Shown here: positions 7,566 through 17,240 of the stretch, piece by piece
How the letters are laid out: each line of letters starts with the position of its first letter
Position numbering within the stretch: position 1 is the stretch's first letter
Assembly: GCF_018223745.1 (NCBI RefSeq)
Contig: NZ_CP073653.1
Location: 487,001-551,000 of the forward strand
Direction of reading: 5' to 3'
Length of the DNA stretch: 64,000 bases
Origin: Clostridium beijerinckii
Lineage (GTDB): Bacteria > Bacillota > Clostridia > Clostridiales > Clostridiaceae
Notes under the pieces: generated by a model
What the model saw: only the letters and a program-made list of their open reading frames with translations
The model's database searches: none
Told to the model about the DNA's origin: nothing
Translations under genes and position numbers: made by a program

Positions 7566-9794
7566 ATGGAAGTTCTAAATGGATTTGTTGAGAATATTGT
7601 TTTTAAAAGTGAAGATACTGGTTATGTAGTTTGTAGAATTAGAAACGAAAAGACATTAATTAGTGCTGTAGGAACAGTTCCTTTCTTGAGAGAAGGACAA
7701 AATGTAAAGTTAACAGGATACTGGACAGTACACAAACAATTTGGTAATCAATTTAATATTCAGGATTATGAAGAACTTCTTCCAAATTCATTAGATGGCA
7801 TAGAAAAATATTTAAGTGCAGGAATAATACATGGAATTGGACCAGTCACGGCTAAGAAAATAATAGAGAGATTTGGTGAAGAAACTCTAGACATAATGGA
7901 AAACCATATTGAGAGGCTTATGGAGATAGAGGGTATAGGGGAAAAGAAATTTCAAATAATATATGAATCCTATATAGAGCAACAAGGTTTAAAAGATATA
8001 ATCTTATATTTTCATAAACATGGAGTCACTAATAATCAGTGTGTAAAAATATATAAGAAATTTGGTCCAAATGCGAGGCAGATAGTATCTGATAATCCAT
8101 ATATATTATGCGATGAAATATCAGGAATTGGGTTTAAAACAGCTGACAGAATTGCTATGAGCATTGGCATTGAAAAGAATTCAGAGTTTAGAATTCAAAG
8201 TGGCATTAAATATGTTATGAATCAATTTTGCTCTGCAGGAAACACATTTATGCCTAAAAATAATATAATAGAAGAATGCGAAAATAATTTGTTAATATCT
8301 AAGGAATTAATTGAAAAAAATATATATGACATGGCTGCGCAACAAAAAATTATTGTTGAAAACATAAACGGTACTGAAGTCGGATTTTTGCTTCAATATT
8401 ATTATTGCGAGCTAGGTGTTACTAGTAAAATAATAACTTTAGGTTTGCAGCAAATTCAGACTATAAACTCGGATGTTGATTTCGAAATTAACGTTTTTGA
8501 AAAGGAACAAAATATAAAATTTGCAGAATCACAAAGAGAAGCAATTATTGGCGCATTTAATAATGGTATAGAAATAATTACCGGTGGGCCAGGAACAGGG
8601 AAGACTACAATTATAAAGGCAATAATACATATATATGAGAATAATGGAATGAAAGTAATACTTGGGGCACCAACAGGAAGAGCTGCAAAGAGGATGACTG
8701 AATCAACAGGGAGAGAAGCTAAAACAATACATAGACTATTAGAAATGGGAATTTCTGAGGATGATGAATCAGTATTTGAAAAAGGAGAATCATCGCCTCT
8801 AGATTGTGATGTAATAATAATTGATGAGGCGTCTATGATTGACATTATCTTAATGCAGAATCTACTAAAAGCAATTAATTTAGGAACTAGGTTGATAATT
8901 GTGGGAGATGTTGATCAATTACCTTCTGTTGGACCAGGAAATGTGCTAAAAGATCTTATAGAAAGCGATTATATAAAGGTGGTAAGATTAAAAGAGATAT
9001 TTAGGCAAGGATCAGAAAGTTTAATTGTAGTAAATGCTCATAGAATAAATGAGGGACAGATGCCTTTGCTAAATCAAAAAGATAGAGATTTTTTCTTTAT
9101 TAGCGAAGATAATCAAGAAAGAATTGCAAATACTATAATGGATCTAATAAATAGAAGACTCCCTAAGTTTAATAAGTCTTGGAATAAACTGAAGGATATG
9201 CAGGTTTTAACTCCTATGAGAAAAGGTGTGCTTGGAGTCACAAATTTAAATACGAAGCTTCAAGAAATGTTTAATGCATCATCAAAAGATAAAAAGGAAA
9301 AGACTTCTCGAGATATAATTTTCAGAGAAGGTGATAAGGTAATGCAAACAAAAAACAATTATACATTAAAGTGGATTAGGGTTAGTGGTTATGGCGAAAA
9401 TGAAGGAGTGGGAGTTTTTAATGGTGATCTGGGATTCATAGAAAGCATCGATGAAGAAAGAAAAACACTTACAATCATATTTGATGAAGAAAGAAAAGTT
9501 ATATATGATTTTAATTTTTTAGATGAGTTGGATTTGGCTTATGCTACTACAATACATAAAAGCCAAGGAAGTGAATTTAAGGTTGTAATAATTCCGGTAT
9601 TTATGGGATCGCCATTTCTTATGAATCGTAATTTGCTTTATACAGGTATTACGAGGGCAAAACAATTAGTAGTAGTTGTTGGGTTTCAAAAAGCATTAAT
9701 GTATATGATTAATAATACAAATAGTATAGAAAGATACTCATCTTTGAGATATAGAATAAGAGAGATAATAACCAAAGATGAATTCGAAGAATAA
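7566..9794 (+). CDS. recD2: RecD2-type ATP-dependent DNA helicase
   Basis: A 5'-to-3' superfamily 1B helicase of the RecD2 class, found in bacteria without RecBC and linked to replication-fork and repair work. 742 residues from the ATG at 7566, with GGAGAG at 7553-7558. The N-terminal OB-like region is followed by helix-hairpin-helix repeats (GIIHGIGPVTAKKI near 85-98, IEGIGEKKF), then the helicase core with Walker A GGPGTGKTT near 339, motif II DEASM, motif III GDVDQLPSVGPG, and the C-terminal ATTIHKSQGSEF and LLYTGITRAK motifs. It heads a group with the ComFA-like gene and comFC; only 18 bases separate it from the next gene, so they are likely co-transcribed. Confidence 0.95.
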   Translation: MEVLNGFVENIVFKSEDTGYVVCRIRNEKTLISAVGTVPFLREGQNVKLTGYWTVHKQFGNQFNIQDYEELLPNSLDGIEKYLSAGIIHGIGPVTAKKIIERFGEETLDIMENHIERLMEIEGIGEKKFQIIYESYIEQQGLKDIILYFHKHGVTNNQCVKIYKKFGPNARQIVSDNPYILCDEISGIGFKTADRIAMSIGIEKNSEFRIQSGIKYVMNQFCSAGNTFMPKNNIIEECENNLLISKELIEKNIYDMAAQQKIIVENINGTEVGFLLQYYYCELGVTSKIITLGLQQIQTINSDVDFEINVFEKEQNIKFAESQREAIIGAFNNGIEIITGGPGTGKTTIIKAIIHIYENNGMKVILGAPTGRAAKRMTESTGREAKTIHRLLEMGISEDDESVFEKGESSPLDCDVIIIDEASMIDIILMQNLLKAINLGTRLIIVGDVDQLPSVGPGNVLKDLIESDYIKVVRLKEIFRQGSESLIVVNAHRINEGQMPLLNQKDRDFFFISEDNQERIANTIMDLINRRLPKFNKSWNKLKDMQVLTPMRKGVLGVTNLNTKLQEMFNASSKDKKEKTSRDIIFREGDKVMQTKNNYTLKWIRVSGYGENEGVGVFNGDLGFIESIDEERKTLTIIFDEERKVIYDFNFLDELDLAYATTIHKSQGSEFKVVIIPVFMGSPFLMNRNLLYTGITRAKQLVVVVGFQKALMYMINNTNSIERYSSLRYRIREIITKDEFEE

Positions 9795-9812
9795 GGGAAA
9801 GGAGATAGGTGT

Positions 9813-10829
9813 ATGAGGAATTTATGTAAAGTAACTTTAGAAGATTTAAAGTATGCATTTGATAAGATAGATTATTGGTATAAGAAAAATATCAAATTTT
9901 TAACAGTAATAACAGTTCCATTTAATACATCGTGTGTTTTTTCAAAGATAATAAGTAAAGTTTCACAAAATAATGGGAGGGTCTTATATGTATGGGGAAA
10001 AGAAGGTGAAAACAAAGAATTAGTAAATATAACAAGAGAAATGTATTCTGATATAACTCATTCGTATATTGTAAAAGAAATTTCAAATGCTAAACTTACT
10101 TTTACGCACTACAATAACTTAATGAAGATTAAGCAGAACTATGATTTGGTTATTTTTGATGATATAACATACTTCTCCAATCTAAGTAATGTAAATATAA
10201 GAGAGATGTTAGAAATGTGTTCAAATATAGGAGAAAGAGTTTTGCTATATAGCATAGAAAAGACGACTTTAGTAGGCGAAAAGTTCGAACTTGCAGCATA
10301 TAATTATAAAAAACCGTTTGTGGAGCCTAGGGTATTAACTACACGAATAGATTTGAATTCAGATATTCCATTTTCTCTATATGACTATCTTAAATGGTTC
10401 AGGGAAAATAGCCATAAGGTGGCTATTTATGTACCCAATAAAGAGAAGCTTGACATAGTATATGATTATTTTTGTAATAAACTAAAACTTTCAAATGTAA
10501 AAGTAATAAAAGTTTCAGGAAATGATGATATAAAAAAGAGTGAAAAAGTATCAAAATACAAGGATAAGGCAATATTTATAATAACTAATAAAATAGAGGA
10601 GTTACTTGAATATTGCTATATGGATGATGCAGTAGTACTTTTTGCTGATAATGAAAGATATACTTATAAAAAGCTTTTGTATATATGTGGACAAATAAGA
10701 AATGTAAATCTAAAATTACCAGAGGTTCTTTTGGTATCAAACGATATATCAGAAGATATTGAGAAGGCAAAGAATATGGCAAGAGATTTCAATAAAAAGG
10801 TATGGGAAAAGCGTTTAATAGAATTATAA
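9813..10829 (+). CDS. Degenerate ComFA-like protein without ATPase motifs
   Basis: A 338-residue protein whose layout follows the ComFA helicase that powers DNA uptake in competence, but with the motifs eroded. Where ComFA has Walker A (GxGKT) this protein has ITVPFNTSCVF (residues 33-43). Where ComFA has DExD there is FDDITYF (D116-D117). The second half (KVAIYVPNKEKLDIVYDYF, then AVVLFADNERYTYKKLLYICGQI) matches the second RecA-like lobe, yet the QxxGRxxR arginines are gone (CGQIRNVN). The N-terminal four-cysteine zinc site of ComFA is also missing, and the protein is shorter than the roughly 460 residues of Bacillus ComFA. It overlaps comFC by 28 bases, the classical comFA-comFC order. ComFA homology is inferred by eye, so it is unnamed. 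Confidence 0.65.
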   Translation: MRNLCKVTLEDLKYAFDKIDYWYKKNIKFLTVITVPFNTSCVFSKIISKVSQNNGRVLYVWGKEGENKELVNITREMYSDITHSYIVKEISNAKLTFTHYNNLMKIKQNYDLVIFDDITYFSNLSNVNIREMLEMCSNIGERVLLYSIEKTTLVGEKFELAAYNYKKPFVEPRVLTTRIDLNSDIPFSLYDYLKWFRENSHKVAIYVPNKEKLDIVYDYFCNKLKLSNVKVIKVSGNDDIKKSEKVSKYKDKAIFIITNKIEELLEYCYMDDAVVLFADNERYTYKKLLYICGQIRNVNLKLPEVLLVSNDISEDIEKAKNMARDFNKKVWEKRLIEL

Positions 10830-11458
10830 AAAGTATATTAGAAGGATTAATTGAAGTAATATATCCAAGAGAAAATTATTGCATTATATGTAAAGAAGAT
10901 AACTGCTTTGGTATATGCGAGCATTGTATGAAAAGTATAAAAACAATAGCAGATTCGTATCAAGATGAAATAATAAGTTATGGGTATTATGGAGGAGTAT
11001 TAAAAGATTTAATACTTAAATTTAAATATAAAAGCAATTTTACAGCAGGAGATATATTAGCAGAATTTTTAGAAGAATATATTATAAGAAACTTGAAATA
11101 TCAGGAGTATGTAATAACCTATATACCACTATCAAAAAAATCTAAAAAGATTAGGGGATTTAATCAGTGTGAGTATATAGCAAAGAAAATAGCTAATGAT
11201 TTATCAATTGAAGCTCTAGAAGTTTTGATAAAGGATAAAGAAACCAAAGAACAGAAAAAATTAAAGAAGGATGAAAGATATGAAAATATAAAAGATGCTT
11301 TCAAAATAAAAAAGGGATTAGAAATTGGAAAATATAATATTATACTGGTAGATGATGTAACAACTACAGGTGCAACTCTTAAAGAAGCTTATAAATTATT
11401 AAGAAAATATCAAGTAAAAGACATAAAACTCTTGACCTTAGCTAAAAGTCATATATAA
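10802..11458 (+). CDS. comFC: ComF family phosphoribosyltransferase-like protein
   Basis: ComFC/GntX family protein of 218 residues, needed for transformation in several bacteria. The N-terminus has a zinc-ribbon-like pair of motifs (CIICKEDNCFGICEHC near residues 26-41). The C-terminal half is a type I phosphoribosyltransferase fold with IPLSKKSKKIRGFNQCEYIA near 105-125 and the PRPP-binding loop ILVDDVTTTGATL near 179-191. The gene begins inside the end of the ComFA-like gene. The promoter of the downstream raiA RNA lies within its last 30 bases. The reaction it catalyses, if any, is unproven. Confidence 0.9.
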   Translation: MGKAFNRIIKSILEGLIEVIYPRENYCIICKEDNCFGICEHCMKSIKTIADSYQDEIISYGYYGGVLKDLILKFKYKSNFTAGDILAEFLEEYIIRNLKYQEYVITYIPLSKKSKKIRGFNQCEYIAKKIANDLSIEALEVLIKDKETKEQKKLKKDERYENIKDAFKIKKGLEIGKYNIILVDDVTTTGATLKEAYKLLRKYQVKDIKLLTLAKSHI

Positions 11459-11459
11459 T
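11432..11459 (+). promoter_or_regulatory. Sigma-A promoter of the raiA-motif RNA, inside the comFC end
   Basis: TTGACC (11432-11437), 16-base spacer, TATAAT (11454-11459). A start 7 bases on would be 11466, exactly the first base of the RNA's closing helix. Confidence 0.7.
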
Positions 11460-11465
11460 ATTAAT

Positions 11466-11675
11466 GTAAAGCTAGGTTTGTGGTTGAAAGTCGAAGCTAG
11501 TCGCAGGCAAAACGATCCACGTAATTTAGACAAAATGTCTAAGGAGCATGGTGCGGTATAGAAGTAAGTCCTGCCAGATTGTATTCTGAGAGGGTTAGTA
11601 GTGAGGGATTAAATTCTATTAGCAAAAGCTCCAGCAGGCGAGTGTGGGGTCAAAAACCAGGTCAACTAGCTTTAC
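11466..11675 (+). ncRNA. raiA-motif noncoding RNA
   Basis: About 210 bases of richly structured, relatively GC-rich sequence with no frame. Its ends close by a perfect 10-base helix, GTAAAGCTAG (11466-11475) with CTAGCTTTAC (11666-11675). It lies directly upstream of hpf (raiA), the defining context of the raiA motif described in Firmicutes and Actinobacteria. Members are known in Clostridium as abundant RNAs linked to sporulation and aggregation. A promoter ends 7 bases before it and a terminator follows, so it looks like a free-standing RNA rather than only a leader. I ruled out RNase P, tmRNA and 6S by absent signature sequences. A covariance-model search would settle it. Confidence 0.82.
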
Positions 11676-11716
11676 CTCTATTTATTTTAAAATTATCATT
11701 AATAGGAAATGTGAGG

Positions 11717-11753
11717 AATCTAATCTAAAGTTTGCGATTAGATTTATTTTTTG
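11717..11753 (+). terminator. Terminator between raiA RNA and hpf
   Basis: AATCTAATC (11717-11725), 10-base loop, GATTAGATT (11736-11744), then a T-rich tract. It separates the RNA from the hpf message. Confidence 0.75.
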
Positions 11754-11785
11754 TCTTTAGTTTTCAGAATTTACTGATAATTCTC

Positions 11786-11814
11786 TTGTTAAGTTAATAA
11801 AAAAGTGATAAAAT
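11786..11814 (+). promoter_or_regulatory. Candidate sigma-A promoter of hpf
   Basis: TTGTTA (11786-11791), 17-base spacer, TAAAAT (11809-11814), downstream of the RNA's terminator. It suggests hpf has its own start. Confidence 0.5.
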
Positions 11815-11873
11815 ATTAATAACTTAAAGATATTAAGTTTAAAAACTTTTTCATATGAGAGGGGCTGGAATTT

Positions 11874-12407
11874 ATGAAAGTCACAGTTATAGCAAAAAAT
11901 ATGGAACTAACAGATGCGCTAAAAGAAATAGTGCAAAAAAAGATAAGCAAATTGGAAAAGTATTTTGAAGTGAATGTAGAAGCTAAGGCTACACTAAGTG
12001 TTCAAAAAAATAGACATAAAATAGAAGTTATGATTCCTTTTAATGGAGTAGTATTAAGAGGCGAAGAATCAACTTCTGATATGTATAAATCTCTTGACTT
12101 AGTGGAAGATAAATTAGAAAGACAAATTAGAAAACAAAAAACTAGATTATCTAGAAAACATAGTGGGTCATTGAGATTTGGAGAAATAAATAATATAGAT
12201 ATTAAGCCATCAGAAGAGGACGATGGTAAATTGGTTAAGGTAAAGAAATTTGGGGTAAAACCAATGAATTCTGAAGAGGCAATTCTTCAAATGGATTTAT
12301 TAGGACATAATTTCTTTGTATATCAAGATGCAGATAGTAGTAAAGTAAATGTAATTTATAAGAGAAAAGATGGGGATTATGGTTTGTTAGAACCAGAATT
12401 CATATAA
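11874..12407 (+). CDS. hpf: Long-form ribosome hibernation promoting factor
   Basis: HPF/RaiA binds idle 70S ribosomes and, in its long form, pairs them into inactive 100S dimers. This is the long form at 177 residues: the N-terminal ribosome-binding domain (1-100, starting MKVTVIAKNMELTDALKE) is followed by a linker and the C-terminal dimerisation domain (about 118-177, KVKKFGVKPMNSEEAILQMD through the conserved FFVYQD and YGLLEP). The 5' neighbour is the raiA-motif RNA. GAGGGG 10 bases upstream supports the ATG at 11874. Confidence 0.97.
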   Translation: MKVTVIAKNMELTDALKEIVQKKISKLEKYFEVNVEAKATLSVQKNRHKIEVMIPFNGVVLRGEESTSDMYKSLDLVEDKLERQIRKQKTRLSRKHSGSLRFGEINNIDIKPSEEDDGKLVKVKKFGVKPMNSEEAILQMDLLGHNFFVYQDADSSKVNVIYKRKDGDYGLLEPEFI

Positions 12408-12430
12408 CATATAAGAGATTTTAATAATGG

Positions 12431-12475
12431 CTGTCCAATGTGCTTATTTAATTTGCATCATTGGACAGTTATTTT
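12431..12475 (+). terminator. Terminator after hpf
   Basis: CTGTCCAATG (12431-12440) / CATTGGACAG (12459-12468), then TTATTTTTC. The following 275 AT-rich bases before secA show no gene. Confidence 0.8.
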
Positions 12476-12751
12476 TCATATCAAATGATTGAACAGATAA
12501 TGACAATATTTTTACATAAAATTTTCAATTAATATTAATAATTTGTGATTAAAATATTAAAAAAAAGTTAAAATTGGGTGCTTTATATAGGATTTAATAC
12601 AAAAATCATGAGTTTTATTGAAAATAAGATAAGTAAAATGTTATAATTATAAAATACGTGATTTATAAAATAAATTACAGATTATGAATTATGGATAGTT
12701 AAAATATATTGGAAATTAACGTGAAATATATAATTTCGAAAGGATGACATT

Positions 12752-15310
12752 ATGGGACTATTAAATGCCGTATTTGGAACATATAGTGAAAGAGAAGTTA
12801 AAAGGCTCAAACCTACTATACAAAAAATAAATGATCTAGATGAAGAGCTGCAAAAGCTTTCTGATGAGGAGTTAAAGGCAAAAACTCCAGCATTTAAAGA
12901 AAGATTAGCAAATGGTGAAACATTAGATGATATTTTACCAGAAGCATTCGCAGTTGTAAGAGAAGCTTCAAAAAGAGTTTTAGGAATGAAGCACTATGAT
13001 GAACAACTTATGGGTGGTATGATACTTCATCAAGGTAGAATATCAGAAATGAAAACAGGTGAAGGTAAAACTCTAGTTGCTACTTTACCAGCGTACTTAA
13101 ATGGGTTAAGTGGAAATGGTGTTCACATAGTAACAGTTAACGACTATCTTGCAAAAAGAGATGCTGAGCAGATGGGTGAGTTATATGGTTTCTTAGGATT
13201 AACTACAGGTGTTATTGTACATGAATTAAATAATGATCAAAGAAGAGAATCATATGCGTCAGATATCACTTATGGAACTAATAATGAATTTGGATTTGAC
13301 TACTTAAGAGATAACATGGTTATTTACAAAGAGGAAAGAGTTCAAAGACCATTAAATTTTGCTGTAGTCGATGAAGTTGACTCAATATTAATAGATGAAG
13401 CTAGAACTCCGCTTATAATTTCAGGTCAAGGTGAAAAATCTACTGAATTTTATAAAGTTGCAGACTATTTTGCAAAGAAGTTAGTTGCAGAGAAAGATTT
13501 TACTAGAGATGAAAAAGCAAATGCAGTAATGTTAACTGATGAAGGTGTTAGAAAAGCAGAAGTAACATTTAAAGTAGCCAATTATGCAGATGCTGAAAAT
13601 ATTGAATTACAACACTATGTAACTCAAGCGTTAAAAGCAAACTTTGCTATGAGAAGAGACAAAGATTACATGGTTAAAGATGGCGAAGTAATAATTGTTG
13701 ATGAATTTACAGGAAGACTTATGGAGGGAAGAAGGTATTCAGATGGTCTTCATCAAGCGATAGAAGCTAAAGAAGGAGTTAAAATCGCTAGAGAATCAAA
13801 AACTTTGGCTACTATAACATTCCAAAACTATTTTAGAATGTATAAAAAGCTATCAGGTATGACTGGTACTGCATTAACAGAAGAAAATGAATTTAGAGAA
13901 ATTTACGGGTTAGATGTTATTGTCATACCAACACATAGACCAATAGCAAGAAAAGATAATCCAGACTTAGTATTTAGCACAGAGCTTGGAAAAATAAAGG
14001 CAGTTGCTTCAGAGGTTGAAAAAGCTCATGCTAAAGGGCAACCAGTGTTAGTTGGTACAGTAAGTATTGAAAAGTCTGAACTTGTATCAAGTATGCTTAA
14101 GAAAAAAGGAGTACCACATCAAGTATTAAATGCTAAATTCCATGAACAAGAAGCTGAAATAATAAGTCATGCTGGTGAAAAGGGTATGGTTACCATAGCT
14201 ACTAATATGGCAGGTAGAGGTACTGATATCAAGCTTGGCGAAGGTGTAGTTGAACTTGGTGGTCTTAAAATAATAGGTACTGAAAGACATGAATCAAGAA
14301 GAATAGATAACCAGTTAAGAGGACGTTCAGGAAGACAAGGAGATCCAGGTGAATCAACATTCTTTATTTCCTTAGAAGATGATCTAATGAGAATATTCGG
14401 ATCAGAAAAAATTCAAGGTGTTGTTGAAAAATTAGGACTTCAAGAAGAAGAAGCAATTGAAAGCAAAATGGTTTCAAAAGCTATTGAGAATGCTCAAAAG
14501 AAGGTTGAAGGTAATAACTTCGATATTAGAAAACAATTATTGGGTTATGACGATGTAATGAATATCCAAAGAGAAGTTATCTACAAACAAAGATCAGAAG
14601 TTCTTGAAGGCGAAGATGTAAAAGAAGAAATATTATCAATGACAAAGGATATTATTGCTGATGCTGTTAATACTTATGTTACAGGTGAATCAGAAGATTA
14701 TAGAGAAGAATTCTTGCATCTAATGGTTGCTTTACAAGATATATGTATAGCGCCAGGTACAGTTAATTTACCTAGTCTTGAAAATCTGTCAAATGAGGAA
14801 ATAATCGAAAGCTTATTTGAATCAGCACGTAAGTTCTATGAACAAAAGGAAGAAGAGTTTGGTGCAGAAAGATTAAGAGAAGTTGAAAGAGTTGTTCTTT
14901 TAAGAGCTGTTGATACTAAATGGATGAATCATATAGATAATATGGATCATTTAAAACAAGGTATAGGGCTTCAATCATTCAAACAAATTGATCCAGTTCA
15001 AGCGTACCAAATGGAAGGTAGCGAAATGTTTAATGATATGATTAAAGCAATCAAAGAAGAAACAGTTAGACTATTATTCCATGTTAGAATAGAAGTTGCA
15101 CCAGAAAGAGTAAGGGTTGCTCAAGAAACTGCAGCAATTCATGAGGAATCTTCAAGTGCTGCTGCTCCAGGGCCAGGACAAAATCAACCAGGTGGACCTA
15201 GTGCAGGGCCAGTAGCTCCAGTTAGAAATCTAGATAAGCATGGAAGAAATGAATTGTGCCCTTGTGGTAGCGGTAAGAAATTTAAAAATTGTTGTGGAAG
15301 AGAAGCATAA
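12752..15310 (+). CDS. secA: Preprotein translocase ATPase SecA
   Basis: The motor that drives unfolded preproteins through SecYEG. The 852-residue length is typical. Walker A is at [13 protein letters not shown] near residue 100; [19 protein letters not shown] marks the Walker B/DEAD region near 206-224; [12 protein letters not shown] and [10 protein letters not shown] belong to the second nucleotide-binding lobe. The extreme C-terminus has a Pro/Gly-rich linker and the SEC-C zinc motif [14 protein letters not shown], used for SecB or ribosome contacts in other species. Start ATG at 12752 has GAAAGGATGA upstream. prfB follows, as in many Firmicutes. Confidence 0.98.
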   Translation: MGLLNAVFGTYSEREVKRLKPTIQKINDLDEELQKLSDEELKAKTPAFKERLANGETLDDILPEAFAVVREASKRVLGMKHYDEQLMGGMILHQGRISEMKTGEGKTLVATLPAYLNGLSGNGVHIVTVNDYLAKRDAEQMGELYGFLGLTTGVIVHELNNDQRRESYASDITYGTNNEFGFDYLRDNMVIYKEERVQRPLNFAVVDEVDSILIDEARTPLIISGQGEKSTEFYKVADYFAKKLVAEKDFTRDEKANAVMLTDEGVRKAEVTFKVANYADAENIELQHYVTQALKANFAMRRDKDYMVKDGEVIIVDEFTGRLMEGRRYSDGLHQAIEAKEGVKIARESKTLATITFQNYFRMYKKLSGMTGTALTEENEFREIYGLDVIVIPTHRPIARKDNPDLVFSTELGKIKAVASEVEKAHAKGQPVLVGTVSIEKSELVSSMLKKKGVPHQVLNAKFHEQEAEIISHAGEKGMVTIATNMAGRGTDIKLGEGVVELGGLKIIGTERHESRRIDNQLRGRSGRQGDPGESTFFISLEDDLMRIFGSEKIQGVVEKLGLQEEEAIESKMVSKAIENAQKKVEGNNFDIRKQLLGYDDVMNIQREVIYKQRSEVLEGEDVKEEILSMTKDIIADAVNTYVTGESEDYREEFLHLMVALQDICIAPGTVNLPSLENLSNEEIIESLFESARKFYEQKEEEFGAERLREVERVVLLRAVDTKWMNHIDNMDHLKQGIGLQSFKQIDPVQAYQMEGSEMFNDMIKAIKEETVRLLFHVRIEVAPERVRVAQETAAIHEESSSAAAPGPGQNQPGGPSAGPVAPVRNLDKHGRNELCPCGSGKKFKNCCGREA

Positions 15311-15372
15311 ACAAGTTTGAAACTTTGTAATAAGCTCTAAAGAGTTTGAAAAATGATAAATATGATATAATA

Positions 15373-15441
15373 AATTCCGTAGAGGTTTGAAGAATTGTTA
15401 TTTAGAATTAAATACAGTTTTAAGAAGGCTTCTGCGGAATT
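15373..15441 (+). other. Structured leader candidate upstream of prfB
   Basis: AATTCCGTAGA (15373-15383) and TCTGCGGAATT (15431-15441) are complementary over 11 bases with one wobble and enclose a 47-base loop. A TATAAT at 15366-15371 lies just upstream. It may be the folded 5' end of the prfB message or a weak secA terminator; there is no T run. Confidence 0.4.
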
Positions 15442-15480
15442 CTTATTAATACTGGATTTTTTGAAAGAGGTGAATAATAG

Positions 15481-16579
15481 ATGATAATTGAACTTGAAAA
15501 GGAATTGGTTAAACTTCCAGGTATAAAAAAATCTATAGAAGAAATGGGGGCTTCACTTTGACCGAGATAGGTTAGAAAAGGAGCTCAATGAGTTAGAATA
15601 TCAAATGCAAGAAGCAGGTTTCTGGGATGATATAAAAAGGGCAGAAGAAGTTACAAAAAAGAGTAAATTGATAAAAGATAAAATTGAAAATTTCGATAAG
15701 CTGAAGTCTCAGATTGAAGATATAGAAGTACTAAAAGAAATCATGGAAGATGATGATGAAGAATCTGCTAATGAAATAATACAAACTTTAAGAGATATAC
15801 AAGAACAGATTGATGACTATAATATGAAAGTACTACTATGCGGAGAATATGATAAAAACAATGCCATTTTGACGCTTCATGTTGGTGTTGGAGGTACTGA
15901 TGCTAACGATTGGACAGAAATGCTTTTAAGAATGTATACAAGATGGTGTGAAAAACAAGGCTATAGTATTGAAACTCTAGATTTGCTTCCTGGAGATGAA
16001 GCTGGAATTAAAAGCGTTACTTTAAAAGTTACTGGGGAATATGCATATGGTTACTTAAAAGCGGAGAAAGGTATTCACAGGCTGGTTAGAATATCCCCAT
16101 ATAACGCCAATGGTAAAAGACAAACATCATTTGCATCTATGGAAGTTCTTCCGGAACTTACAAAGGAACAAGATATAGAGATAAGATCTGATGATTTAAA
16201 GATAGATACTTATAGATCAGGAGGAGCCGGAGGCCAGCATGTTAATAAAACGGACTCAGCAGTTAGGATAACTCATATTCCAACTGGAATAGTTGTACAG
16301 TGCCAAAATGAAAGAAGTCAATTTTCTAACAGGGATACAGCTATGGAAATGTTGAAGTCTAAACTAGTCGAGCTGAAAGAAAGAGCACATAAAGAAAAAA
16401 TTGAGGATTTAACCGGAGAATTAAAAGATATGGGATGGGGAAGTCAAATAAGATCATACGTATTTCATCCATACAGTATGGTCAAAGATCATAGAACTAA
16501 TGTCGAAACATCAAATGTTACATCAGTAATGGATGGTGAGATCGATATGTTTATAAATGCATATCTAAAGCAACAATAA
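15481..16579 (+). CDS. prfB: Peptide chain release factor 2, made by programmed +1 frameshift
   Basis: RF2 ends translation at UGA and UAA. The first 26 codons start at ATG 15481 (AAGAGGTGA upstream) and run to an in-frame TGA at 15559-15561 in the classic shift site CTT-TGA-C. A Shine-Dalgarno-like GGGGG lies at 15546-15550. After the +1 shift, reading resumes at GAC (15560) and continues to 16579, giving about 365 residues. The catalytic loop GGAGGQHVNKTDSAV is intact. The stop-codon recognition tripeptide, usually SPF in RF2, reads SPY (ISPYNANGKRQ). The shift is autoregulatory: scarce RF2 lets the ribosome pause at UGA and slip. Confidence 0.97.
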
Positions 16580-16601
16580 AAGAATATATATTCTCTTAAT
16601 G

Positions 16602-16648
16602 AAAAAGGCTTCTATCAAATGATTTTATGATAGAAGTCTTTTTGTTAA
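16602..16648 (+). terminator. Terminator after prfB
   Basis: AAAAAGGCTTCTATCA (16602-16617) pairs with TGATAGAAGTCTTTTT (16628-16643), one wobble. Confidence 0.85.
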
Positions 16649-16713
16649 GAGAAATTCTAAAAGTAAAGTTTATATAAAATAAATAGTAAAAATAAACTGG
16701 CATATCTGTATAG

Positions 16714-17046
16714 CTAAGCAGCTTTATAGAATATATCGATTAAAGAATAGACGGCAATAAGAATTATGCACACATATAGGGAAATATTAAGTCCAGGTTT
16801 TAGTATAGACATGATTCCCCCAACTACCAATGCTGTCATTATTACTACACTAACAAATTTAAAAAAGCCTGATTTGTTTGTTAGAAGAGTTGTAACAGAC
16901 GAAAACATAATCAAAATTAATACTAGAAAGTAAAATATATTTTTTAAGTTAACTGAGTAACTCATTATTTGAAATTCGTTTAAAGCAAGTATTGAGAGTA
17001 AAAATAATAATGAGAAAGAGCAAATTCTACTAATATTTTTAACCAT
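16714..17046 (-). CDS. Small integral membrane protein of unknown function
   Basis: 110 residues with four hydrophobic segments (about 8-24, 36-54, 63-80 and 86-106) and almost no loops, so an integral membrane protein. GAGGTGAT 6 bases upstream of the ATG (complement of 17044-17046) supports translation. It is divergent from the two-component system at 17241, and the two may share the roughly 195-base control region. No family recognised. Confidence 0.65.
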   Translation of the reverse strand: MVKNISRICSFSLLFLLSILALNEFQIMSYSVNLKNIFYFLVLILIMFSSVTTLLTNKSGFFKFVSVVIMTALVVGGIMSILKPGLNISLYVCIILIAVYSLIDIFYKAA

Positions 17047-17240
17047 AAACCCATCACCTCTGGTAATTATTTACATAATAATTATACCGTTAGATCTTTA
17101 TTCAATCAATAACAAATTTATATAAAATAAGTATTCTTATATGATTGGCATATAATATCAGAATTAATAATTGAAATTAATTCCTAAAATGGTATATAAA
17201 TATGATAAAATATATTCATATTAGTGGAGGAGTTGAATTT

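Noticed and set aside
8456..8845. Antisense frame inside recD2
   Set aside because: Lies opposite the helicase core motifs; composition is that of a complement of coding DNA.
11466..11675. RNase P, tmRNA, 6S RNA or T-box as identity of the RNA before hpf
   Set aside because: No tmRNA tag frame, RNase P core or T-box sequence is visible; the hpf context and closing helix fit the raiA motif.
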